In this document: positions 1-9,258 of the stretch, one piece after another
Position numbering within the stretch: the first letter of the stretch is position 1
Layout of the letters: every line of letters begins with the position of its first letter
Source of the DNA: Sinotaia quadrata
Lineage: Eukaryota > Mollusca > Gastropoda > Architaenioglossa > Viviparidae
Direction: 5' to 3'
Assembly: GCA_028829895.1 (NCBI GenBank)
Contig: CM054182.1
Location: 17,442,001-17,506,000, forward strand
DNA: 64,000 nucleotides
The notes under the pieces: generated by a model
Seen by the model: only the letters and a program-made list of their open reading frames with translations
Told to the model about the DNA's origin: nothing
Databases searched by the model: none
Program-made: the position numbers and the translations under genes

Positions 1-100
1 TGTCTAGCCAGCAATACTACAGCATTAACCATGAGTTGCTAGTCCTGTCAGGAATACTACAGAATTAACCATAAGTTACTTGTCCATACGGAAACACTAT
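1..100. repeat. Short tandem duplication, period about 40 bp
   Basis: The motif AATACTACAG followed by ATTAACCAT recurs at 13 and 53, giving about two diverged copies of a 40-bp unit at the window edge. No coding potential is seen. Confidence 0.5.
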
Positions 101-469
101 GCACAAAGCTTCTAAATATAACATTAACCATAATCCTCTTTCAGTTTTATCATTATTCAATTTCTTTAATGTAATATATTATTACTTTTCTTTCTACATA
201 TTCGTGTGTGTGTGCTCCAAACATCTGGCTTGATTTTTAAAAAAAAGAAAAGAAAATAGTGACGAAACGCGCTATATGATAGGCAATAATAAGTTAACTA
301 AATATCTATTGATTATTGTCTTAGGTCTAGTTCTAGTATAAATAATTTAATGCATTAACTGCCAACTGAAAACTAAAACTGACGCGGTAGCCATGCTGGA
401 AATGCACACACTTCTGTCGTAAGAGTGATACTGTTAACGTAAGTGGGCATTAACGTAACTTGTGATTGG

Positions 470-800
470 AACCACAGTCCAAGTACATCAGTAAACCAGA
501 GAACCACTATACCAGTAACCCATACTCCCATTAGATCAGAAACCTACGACTCACTAGTCCAGTAGCCCATAATTCCACTAGACCAGTAAACCACATACCC
601 ACTATTATCAGTAACCAGATCAGTAAACCAGTCACATTTTATCAGTAACCCATAATCCCACAGACCAGTCCTACAATCCCTTTAGACCAGTATCCATTGT
701 CCCTCCAGTCCAGTCATCCCTAACCCACACTCCAACTAGACCAGTAACTGTGGACTATAATCCATAGTAGTCCGTAGTCCCACTATTTTCAGTCACCAAT
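470..800. repeat. Degenerate CCAGTAACCCA tandem region
   Basis: Variants of CCAGTAACCCATA, CCCACTAGACCAGTA and similar words recur many times with variable spacing. It reads as an old minisatellite of about 20-40 bp period, heavily diverged. Confidence 0.5.
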
Positions 801-2200
801 ATTTTCATTTAAGCGCTAAATTACTTTGACCTCCAGTGTCACTTATTTTTCATGACAGTCAGAGCATTTGGGGGTTATTTTCTCCTTTTCAATTTTTGTA
901 TTTACTATTTTGCATGTCCTTCAGCGCCCCAACCATTCCAATCAAACCCGACTTGTGTCATCAAAATAAGCTTAAGTTAATATGAATACAGGGTATCATG
1001 TACATGCAAGCAACTCACTGCAAGTCAGGGAACGACCACTGAAATAAGCAAATTAACGCAACAATTAAGGAAGAAACTATGACCACTGTCAAAGAATTGA
1101 TCGTGAAAATAAACCATTGGACACAACAATAAAGATGTAGTCTATTATAAATGTCCAGAAGTGATCGTGCAAATAATTCAATAACTACAACAATGTATAA
1201 AATGTTATAAATATTAAGAAGTGATCGTGCAAATAATGCAATAACCACAACAAATAAACGAGGTATGCACAATGCTTTACGTGATCTACAAATCTGCACG
1301 TGCGGAATACCAGTGAACCAGGCGCATACATAACGCGACCATACCAGACAACAAGGAACACTTATAATCCCGACTCTACGAATAAAACATAAAATGGCAT
1401 TATACAAGTTGTCTCATGACTCGAGTCGAAAATTTGCTGCAAAAACATTCAAATGAAAATTATGAACGTTTAGAGCATAACATTAATTGTATGAATATTA
1501 AAGAAAGTGTCAACACTATATTCGTGACACACACAAAAAAATACGCGACAGATGTGACGAAAAGATTTTCACAGCTGTTGTCCTATGCGTGCGTGACAGG
1601 AGCGTCAAATCCTTCAAATTGCTGACTTGCTCAACGTGCTTTCTGTATGCGCAAGCAAATCAATTCTCCTCCTCCCCCTCTCCACCACCACCACCCATCC
1701 CATTCCACCCTCCATCTGAGAGTGGTTTATACCTTTAAGCTTTCTCTGCATGAAACCTGTACATTTATATTTTCCCCTTTAATTTCACGAGTGCAGCAGT
1801 TACAAATAATCTCAGGAAACATGAAACCACAATGAATTTTATAACTCAAATGCAAACATAAAACCCAAACTCAGCATTTTTTTTTTATATATATATAAAG
1901 TTAAATAACAATAATTAAAATGTTCAAGCCATGCTGAGTTTTATTTCTCAAGATCCCAAAATAAATCCTGCAAGGCTGCAAAGCAGATCGATTCAAAAAT
2001 AATCAAATCAAACAGAACTTAAAATCAATAAACCCGAAATGGAACGCATACAGAAGCAAACTATTGATTTAATGTAACCGAAAGCACGGCTCTGCAGTTT
2101 AGTTTGGATGGCTCTCGGTCGGCTTTAGGTTAAAGACAATTGCAGTTAGTGACAAATTTGATGGGAACCCTTCGATACACTAACTAACTATGATGGTGTG
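801..2200. other. Gene-free stretch left of the retrotransposon
   Basis: Only short frames with no recognisable domain or splice pattern are present. One small tandem array lies inside at 1094-1255, and an A/T-rich stretch lies around 1870-1920. Nothing else is recognised. Confidence 0.5.
1094..1255. repeat. 60-bp tandem repeat, about 2.7 copies
   Basis: GTGATCGTGCAAATAAT recurs at about 1161 and 1221, with a more diverged copy (TTGATCGTGAAAATAA) near 1098. The period is therefore about 60 bp. Confidence 0.6.
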
Positions 2201-2369
2201 CAGACAACTGCTCTGACCTAAAGCAGAGCAATTTTTAAGTAACCTTTTGACAGAAGGCAGACAACCGCTCTGACCTAAAACAGCAATTTTAAGTAACCTT
2301 TTGACAGAAGGCAGACAACCGCTCTGACCTAAAACAGCAATTTTAAGTAACCTTTTGACAGAAGGTAGA
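2201..2369. repeat. 54-57 bp satellite, left part (split by the retrotransposon)
   Basis: About three copies of a unit containing CAGACAACCGCTCTGACC and ending TTTGACAGAAGG. The last copy stops at GTAGA, immediately next to the LTR at 2370. The same satellite resumes directly after the other LTR at 10999. Some units contain GCTCTG-8 nt-CAGAGC, a possible small hairpin. Confidence 0.85.
2365..2369. repeat. Target site duplication GTAGA (left)
   Basis: GTAGA directly precedes the left LTR and is repeated exactly at 10999-11003 after the right LTR. Five bp is the duplication length usual for Ty3/Gypsy integrases. Confidence 0.9.
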
Positions 2370-4108
2370 TGTCACAAAACGGGAGGCTCGTTACAAGCCG
2401 ACCTCGAGCTGAAGTTAGAGATGCAAGGGGTGAAGTCTATTTTTGGCCTGCTCCGGTGCACCTCCAAGGTAAACTCATGTGACGTATGCCAGTACTACGT
2501 CGCGTCAAGTTGTTACATAGACACACATGACATACTCCATTGATGTTTGGGTGGGGCCCAGTTTATTAGTGTCATGCCAAGGAACGTTTTATTGGCGGTG
2601 TGTGTTGTGAGTGTGTATCATAAATGTGAATAAATGGACGAACAGACGAACGGTGCAAAACAATAGTACAAATTCTTTCGTCCCTCTCAAAACTATGAAT
2701 AACAAGAGAGTTGAAAGATGTTTAAATCAGGTTATTTATTTCCCGATTTAAAAGGGGCACTACTCTTTCGCACAGTGGTTAATTCATTCATTCAACTTTC
2801 CAATGTCATACACTCTGTGGGAAATAAGGGGAGATGAAAATGATGAAATTCAAAATATAAAATAAAGATTAATTACACAATTCTTATGCGGCAAATGGGG
2901 CCGCTTTAACAATAGTTGACATGTAAAATAAGCATTACTTTTAACATTAGAGTTCTTATTTTGCAAACGATATAATAGTGTTCATTTTCTTAAGAGTCCT
3001 AGACTTAAGTATGTGCGCGTTAGCCGTGCTAATGATTACTCACTATTAATGTCAGAGTTCCAAGGAGATGACGTAAGCTCACACGTCACTTATAAGTGGC
3101 ACTTCAAAGTGAAGATCACGGCGCAATTGAGGCGTCGCATTACAGGTGAAGATTCTGCAGAATCTAGGCACCACTTTCAGATTATCACGGGGGAGAAATC
3201 TGAAATTTAGCTGACTGCTGTCAGCCTCGATAATTATCGTTGTTTGTCGTGGAAACGGACACCTCAACGACGTTTAGCATTATCGGATGGAGTCGTCCAG
3301 TGGGATGTGTCGTCGCATTACACTGAGTGTAGAAATCCGGATTGTCTGTGAGACGATCGCGGTGCTAGCCTCTCAATTAGCGGGATAGATCTGTCCAACC
3401 GAACTCTCAGACAGGGGGGAGAACAAGTTGGTCCCTCGTGTCGTTAACTGCATACAACCAGCGTCGCATGCATCGGGTTTTTCTTGGACAGTGAACTTTC
3501 CACTTTGCCAAAAGTTATACTGAGTAATTTTGCCTCGTTACTCAATATATGGCATCAGACGGATGGAAAACGGATGGAAAGAGATCTTTGCAGCTTTCCT
3601 TTATGAAATCTCTGTACATGAGATAATTCATACGTGAAGTTAGACTGGCTTCAGACGAATCGACGTTTTCAACATTGAGAGTAAAGTCTTCATTTTGCCT
3701 CTTATATAGCTTTCACTGAAGGTTTCCAAAACTTCCAGAAGCTATGTCCTGTGACATGATTTTTGCCTTGGATATATAGTGGTAATCGTGATGCACGCTT
3801 TTCTGTGGTCAATTCTAATGTGCACTGGTCATTTCTCTCGTCAACAACATGTGACGGTATTGCGCAGTTGTCCCAATTTATTTAATATACATATTCTTCA
3901 TAAACTAATACATATATTCAATATGATATGATAATTAACACACACTGCGTCACAAACGTCTGTCTACTAAAGAGATCTTAGGTGACCGTTACTGGAAGTT
4001 ACATGCTACATATGAAAAATAACAAAACTCGGGTTACTTCAACTAGTTTTGTTAGCGGTTTATTAAAATGAAATAAAATATAATTTCTGTCCCTCATTTC
4101 CTGTGACA
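2370..4108 (-). repeat. 3' LTR of the Gmr1-like element (1739 bp)
   Basis: Begins TGTCACA and ends TGTGACA in plus-strand reading. It matches 9259-10998 block for block apart from one T/C difference at 3821 and one missing A just inside the end. It carries no protein gene; the short frames inside occur identically in both LTRs. Confidence 0.97.
2588..2593 (-). terminator. Candidate poly(A) signal AATAAA in the 3' LTR
   Basis: TTTATT on the plus strand reads AATAAA on the element's strand, about 220 nt before the end of the LTR. A second AATAAA lies at 2562-2567. Several other A/T-rich matches exist in the LTR, so the one used is uncertain. Confidence 0.3.
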
Positions 4109-4109
4109 A

Positions 4110-4119
4110 CCCCCTTCTT
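4110..4119 (-). promoter_or_regulatory. Polypurine tract (plus-strand primer site)
   Basis: On the minus strand AAGAAGGGGG lies one base before the 3' LTR. This is the expected place and composition for the RNase H-resistant primer of second-strand synthesis. Confidence 0.85.
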
Positions 4120-4240
4120 AAAATTGATTGGAGCTCACAGAGTGGAAATCAAATAGGAACAAAAAAAAAATTTTTATTTCACACGATAGTCCCCACAGGA
4201 ATTATATGCGCATCTGTGGAGAGACTATCCTCTCTCTTGT

Positions 4241-7200
4241 TTATATCGCGGTTATGGCATGCCGGGATAATGCATCGGCACCCGAATTTTCTCTGCCCGC
4301 GATGTGTTCGACAACGAAGCTATACTCCTGTAGCAGGAGTGTCCATCTAGTTAGCCTAGCGTTATCATACATGCTAGTGCGCAGATATGTCAGCGGCTTA
4401 TGATCGCACTGCAGGATGAATGGTTTAGAGTACAGATAAGCACTAAATTTCTTGAGTGCCCATACGATTGCTAAGCACTCTTTTTCAATCGTAGAATACC
4501 GTGTCTCACGATCTAACAGTTTCTTAGACGCGTATGCTACCGGGAGGTATTCGTCATCTGTCTCTTGGAGAAGTATGGCACCGAGGCCTTCGTCTGATGC
4601 GTCGGTCCTGACAATAAATCTTTTGTCAAAGTCTGGTAACTGTAGGACGGGTTTACTGGTCAAGATGTCCTTCACTTTTTCGAGGGCGGTGCTACACTCT
4701 GCCGTCCATCGTATTTTCGTGGGTTGTTTGTTTCCAGTTAAGTCCGTCAGTGGTTTAAGAAGCGTACTGAAGTTTGGGACAAATTTTCGGTAGTACCCCA
4801 CTAGCCCCAAAACTGCCCTGACCTGTTTCTTTGTAGTCGGTAAGGTCATGTCACGAATGGCTGCAGTTAAGTCTAGATTTGGGCCTATTTGTCCGTCACT
4901 TATGATATGGCCAAGAAACTCAATTTCTCGAAAGCCCGCGCGAACTTTGGAGGGTTTCACGGTCAATTTATGGCGCTCGAGAATGTCAAGTAGACCACCC
5001 ACTGAGGATAAATGTTGGTCCCATGTTCCTGTTGCTACCAGTATGTCATCAAAGAAATTCAAGGCGTTGACGCTCTCTAACGGTAATTTTCGCATGAAGC
5101 GCGCGAATGTTGCGGGTGCGTTCGCTAGTCCGAACGGTAGTCGGCAAAACTGAAATAAGCCTAGCGGGGTTGGAAAGGCTGTTTTTGGTCTGTCGTCAAT
5201 AGCAACCGACAGTTGCCAGTACCCTTTGCACATGTCAAACTTCGAAAAGTAATGTGCCTTGGTTAGTTTTGCGAATAATTCGTCCTGATTTGGGATAGGT
5301 TCCGCATCGAATTCAGTTATCTCATTTAACTGTCTGTAGTCCACACAAAAACGAAGCGTACCGTCTTTCTTTTTAACTAAGACGACCGGTGATGAATATG
5401 GGGAGATTGACTGTTCAATCACGCCCTGTTTTTGCATTTCACGCACCTGTTCTGCTATGTACTTTGTGCTCTCATATTTCTGTGGGTACTGTTTTAAGCG
5501 TATCGGTTTGTCACTTAAAAGTTTGATGCGGTGTTCAACCAAATCTGAGTGGCCCGGTTGGTCGGTGAATATGCGCGCGTGTCTGTGTAAGAGGTTTGAC
5601 ATTGCGTCGCGCTGTTCGACAGTTAAGTTCGAGTCAATCTCGACTTGATCGACTGTAACTGCGGGGTTAGGCGTGGTTTCGGCGGACATCATGTCTGTTC
5701 TGAAATTGGAGTCTTCCAATTGTATCAGTGCGACATTCACGTTTTCTATCTGTTCGTCGCTGCGTTCATAGTAACGCTTTAGCATATTTATGTGATAGGT
5801 TTTCTGCTTATTTCCTATCTGTATGCTGTAGTCGTTCTGCTTCACACGCTTAATAACGCGGTAGGGTCCACGCCAGTGCATTTGCATGCGGTTGTTATGG
5901 GTGGGCCGCAAGAGTAACACGAGCTGACCTGGTTCGAGGTCACGTTCCACAGCCGTACGGTCAAAATTTCGCTTGTATCGGGGTTGTTTTTCGCGAATGT
6001 TTTCCTGTGCTAAGTGACATGTCTCGGTCAGACGTTGACGTAGTTCGGCTACGTACGTGTGAACATCTTTACCATCGGTCACAGTGTCTCCCTTGACCCA
6101 TGTTTCTTTTATTAGCTTAAGGGGACCACGAGGTTGCCTGCCATATAGTAGTTGGAACGGTGAGTAGCCCGTACTCTCTTGTGGGAGTTCGCGATACGCG
6201 AAGAGTAATGGTGCTAGAAAACGCGGCCACTGGTCGGGTTGTTCCGAGGCCATTTTAATTAACATTTTCTTTATCGTACCGTTGAAACGTTCAACGGCAC
6301 CATTAGACTGAGCGTGATATGGTGATGAGAACAACTGTTTACACGCCAGTAGACGCATTGTTTCAGCCATCATTGCTGAGGTGAATTGAGTGCCCTGGTC
6401 ACTCAATATTTCTCGAGGAACGCCCGTGCGAGAAAATACGTCTATTAAAGCGTCTGCGACTTCGATCGCTGTGATGCCCTTTAATGCGACTGCTTCTGGA
6501 TATCGCGTGGCAAAATCCACGATTGTTAGGATATAGCGATATCCTCCTTCGGCCGCGGGAATGATTGGGCCAATAATGTCTACTGCGACTTTTAGGAATG
6601 GTTCCTCTACTGTTGGTACTATCTCGAGGGGAACTCGACTGACACGCCCTCGGTCAATATGTTGTTGACACTGCGTACATGTACGAACGTACGAGCGAAC
6701 ATCCCTACTCAGGCCTGGCCAAACAAAGTCCTCGCGAACTCGCTGCTCAGTGCGACGTGCGCCCTGATGTCCAGACATGATTGAGTCGTGTGCAAAGCTT
6801 AGAATCAGCGGTCTGAGTGGTTTAGGGGTAAATAGACACGTGGTGCTTCTAGTATCATTTTCCTTAAAGTCGGTGCGCCGAAACGCTAGTCCGTCCTTCA
6901 GGAAATACGTCATTGTCGCGTACTTGCTGGACGTAATAGTGTTTTTCCGTGCCAGCTTTAGCATTGAGGACAAACTTTTGTCCTCCTGCTGCAGGTGACT
7001 GAGTTGACTTGGGGTCAACTGCGGAAATGTGTTCTCGACTATCTTTAGAGCTGGGGGTCCCTGTTTACTACGTTCCCGTTGTGCTCTAGTGGTTACGGGG
7101 AGAACAGGATAGATGTCATCAGTGTTCGCGTCACACTGTTCGGGCGATAGTATGAATCCGAACTGCATGTCTCTTATTACTGCGGCGGTGACTGTACCGG

Positions 7201-8797
7201 AAAATACGGATGACGTAACATGTACAGTGGCTCTTGGACATGTACTAAGGTGTCCCATAACACATCGAATGCGGACACTACCTCTTAGATACTGTTCAGG
7301 GCGTACAAGTTTAGCATTTATGCAGCTTATGGACGCGCCTGTGTCGACCAGTATTTTGACTTTTTGTCCGTTTACTGTAGCCTGTTGGGTCTTTAGAGTT
7401 GCACCTGTTTCAGTGCATACCTTTACATCACGTGGACTGGGACAGTTCTGAGAACTATGCCCCTTCCCTTTGCAAGTGTAACATGTCATTGGCGGGGAGT
7501 CACGTGTGTGACGTCGTACGTCTTGTGACTTAGTATATGTCCGCTGTACCGGTTCGGGTTTTTCCGATTTCGTCATTGGTCGGTTCGATTTCGGTGTATA
7601 CTTCTGCCGATTTGTAAGAGGAGGGCGTGGTGCACTCCTCGTAATTACCGGATCAGGGTAATCATTATACGTGTCTGCTAACTTCAACATATCACAGAAG
7701 TTAGTCGGGGGATTTCGCTGCAAATATGTCGTCATTGCAGGCGGAGCAATATGGAGAAATTGATCTCTTAATATCAAATCAAATAGGCCCTCATATGTCT
7801 TCCGGATGTCTGTCAAATCAATCCATCTATCAAGATAATGGCGTAACCGGGTACCGAAGGCTTGCATGGTGTCATTAGTTTTGGGGATGGCCCTCCTAAA
7901 CATTTTTCGAAAGCCTTCTGCTGTACATTGAAAAGTACGCATCAAACCCGTTTTGAGATCTGCATAAGTAATAGCGGGATCGCGCGTTAGATCAGTAAAT
8001 GCGCGCGAGCTTTCACCTTGGAGTATTTGACCGAGTTGTTGTTTCTTTTCAATGTCAGTGTAATTAAAGTTGGCAATGAAACTGTCAAAGCGTGTCAAAA
8101 ACTCGTCAATCGTCTCGACTTCAGGGTTAAAGAAAGCTAGCCGTGTACGGGGTTTATTTAATTCGGCCTGTTGCTTAGCAGTCCCATCTAACAACTTCTC
8201 TCTAGCTGTTACCTCTTGCTTAGCTAATTCAAGCTGTTCCTGATGTGCTCTAGCTTTTAACTTAAGCTTTTTCTCTTCTACTTCCTGCCTTTTATCTTCT
8301 AAATCCCTAGCTGACTGAATCTTTAATAACTCTATTTCTCTCATATCTTGGATTTCTTTCTCTTTAAAATCTCTCGCCTCTTTCGCTCTTTTTTCCTCTA
8401 GCTCATTTTTTCTATCCTCTAGTTCTCTAGCCTCTTTCGCTCTTTTTTCCTCTAGCTCTCTCAGGTTTTGCATCTCTAGCTGTTTAGCTAACTCTCTCTT
8501 ATCTTCTAGCTCTATAGCCTCTTTCGATCTTTTTTCCTCTAGCTCTCTCGCCTCTTTCGATCTTTTTTCCTCTAACTCTCTCAAAGTTTGCATCTCTAAA
8601 TCCTTAGCTACCTGTCTCTTTTCTTCTAGCTCATTTTTCTTATCCTCTAGCTCTCTCGCCTCTTTCGCCTCATTTTCTTTCGCAACATACCATTTAGCTA
8701 TCTCCTCATCTACGTATTTCTTTAACTCGGCTTTCTCATACCCGAATTCTCTACCCATAGCCATGAGTTCTTTCTTTATGTTTACTAGCTCGGCCAT
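4241..8797 (-). CDS. Gag-pol polyprotein, 1518 aa, order Gag-PR-IN-RT-RNase H
   Basis: One uninterrupted frame encodes the whole retrotransposon protein set. Residues 1-215 are a very charged E/K/R-rich coiled coil built from repeated LEEKR/KEAREL blocks. Residues 219-380 resemble a gag capsid domain (AFFNPEVETIDEFLTRF). A CCHC zinc knuckle is at 439-452 (CYTCKGKGHSSQNC). The aspartic protease motif DTGA is at 485-488. Integrase follows: the HHCC zinc site (H670, H677, C707, C710), catalytic D740, D800 and E836 with the D-35-E spacing, and a GPY motif at 977-979. Only then comes reverse transcriptase (D1188 and FFDD at 1248-1251) and RNase H (D1399, the EKE region near 1438, D1465 and D1508 in GADALSR). 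The start ATG lies in AAAATGG context after a leader of about 460 nt. No frameshift or stop breaks it, so a functional polyprotein is plausible. Gag and pol being fused in a single frame means processing by the protease must set product ratios (inference). Confidence 0.96.
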   Translation of the reverse strand: MAELVNIKKELMAMGREFGYEKAELKKYVDEEIAKWYVAKENEAKEARELEDKKNELEEKRQVAKDLEMQTLRELEEKRSKEARELEEKRSKEAIELEDKRELAKQLEMQNLRELEEKRAKEARELEDRKNELEEKRAKEARDFKEKEIQDMREIELLKIQSARDLEDKRQEVEEKKLKLKARAHQEQLELAKQEVTAREKLLDGTAKQQAELNKPRTRLAFFNPEVETIDEFLTRFDSFIANFNYTDIEKKQQLGQILQGESSRAFTDLTRDPAITYADLKTGLMRTFQCTAEGFRKMFRRAIPKTNDTMQAFGTRLRHYLDRWIDLTDIRKTYEGLFDLILRDQFLHIAPPAMTTYLQRNPPTNFCDMLKLADTYNDYPDPVITRSAPRPPLTNRQKYTPKSNRPMTKSEKPEPVQRTYTKSQDVRRHTRDSPPMTCYTCKGKGHSSQNCPSPRDVKVCTETGATLKTQQATVNGQKVKILVDTGASISCINAKLVRPEQYLRGSVRIRCVMGHLSTCPRATVHVTSSVFSGTVTAAVIRDMQFGFILSPEQCDANTDDIYPVLPVTTRAQRERSKQGPPALKIVENTFPQLTPSQLSHLQQEDKSLSSMLKLARKNTITSSKYATMTYFLKDGLAFRRTDFKENDTRSTTCLFTPKPLRPLILSFAHDSIMSGHQGARRTEQRVREDFVWPGLSRDVRSYVRTCTQCQQHIDRGRVSRVPLEIVPTVEEPFLKVAVDIIGPIIPAAEGGYRYILTIVDFATRYPEAVALKGITAIEVADALIDVFSRTGVPREILSDQGTQFTSAMMAETMRLLACKQLFSSPYHAQSNGAVERFNGTIKKMLIKMASEQPDQWPRFLAPLLFAYRELPQESTGYSPFQLLYGRQPRGPLKLIKETWVKGDTVTDGKDVHTYVAELRQRLTETCHLAQENIREKQPRYKRNFDRTAVERDLEPGQLVLLLRPTHNNRMQMHWRGPYRVIKRVKQNDYSIQIGNKQKTYHINMLKRYYERSDEQIENVNVALIQLEDSNFRTDMMSAETTPNPAVTVDQVEIDSNLTVEQRDAMSNLLHRHARIFTDQPGHSDLVEHRIKLLSDKPIRLKQYPQKYESTKYIAEQVREMQKQGVIEQSISPYSSPVVLVKKKDGTLRFCVDYRQLNEITEFDAEPIPNQDELFAKLTKAHYFSKFDMCKGYWQLSVAIDDRPKTAFPTPLGLFQFCRLPFGLANAPATFARFMRKLPLESVNALNFFDDILVATGTWDQHLSSVGGLLDILERHKLTVKPSKVRAGFREIEFLGHIISDGQIGPNLDLTAAIRDMTLPTTKKQVRAVLGLVGYYRKFVPNFSTLLKPLTDLTGNKQPTKIRWTAECSTALEKVKDILTSKPVLQLPDFDKRFIVRTDASDEGLGAILLQETDDEYLPVAYASKKLLDRETRYSTIEKECLAIVWALKKFSAYLYSKPFILQCDHKPLTYLRTSMYDNARLTRWTLLLQEYSFVVEHIAGRENSGADALSRHAITAI

Positions 8798-9238
8798 TTT
8801 TAAAATTGCTAGTTATCACGAGTATGGATAAAATGACTTAGAATATTCGCGGGATTTTGACCTCTGTCGGTCACAAGTGGTGCAATGGTGTGCGTATGAA
8901 CACCAGCCACCACGTGATTAGGATTATTACAAACACGAATAAAAGAGATCCTAATCGCAATTTTGCAAAGTTAGCAAAATTAGCAAAACAACAGTTGCTA
9001 ATGTAGCGTACAAAATATCGATCTATGTACGTCTAAACACGAGTCGGTACGCGTTAACGATAATAGCGTAAAGATTATAAAACTTATTTCAACACAATAA
9101 TAAGTCTTATCAAAATCCAGTTCACCTAAGTCTCAATAGCAAAGCCCTAACATGCAATAAACAATGCATAATGGTGATGAGATAGAAAAGCAGGAAAGAG
9201 ATGACACTTTCTTACAACAACACAATTTACCTTGTCAG

Positions 9239-9256
9239 ATCACGTCAGGGTCACCA
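9239..9256 (-). promoter_or_regulatory. Primer binding site, tRNA-Trp type
   Basis: On the element's strand TGGTGACCCTGACGTGAT starts two bases after the 5' LTR. It matches the complement of the 3' end of animal tRNA-Trp (TGGTGACCCCGACGTGAT, from general knowledge) at 17 of 18 positions. The one difference could be tolerated as a G-U pair. Confidence 0.8.
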
Positions 9257-9258
9257 GA

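Noticed and set aside
3013..3210. 65-aa frame, repeated identically at 9903-10100
   Set aside because: Both lie inside the LTRs and are identical because the LTRs are. No domain is recognised, and the frames are antisense to the element.
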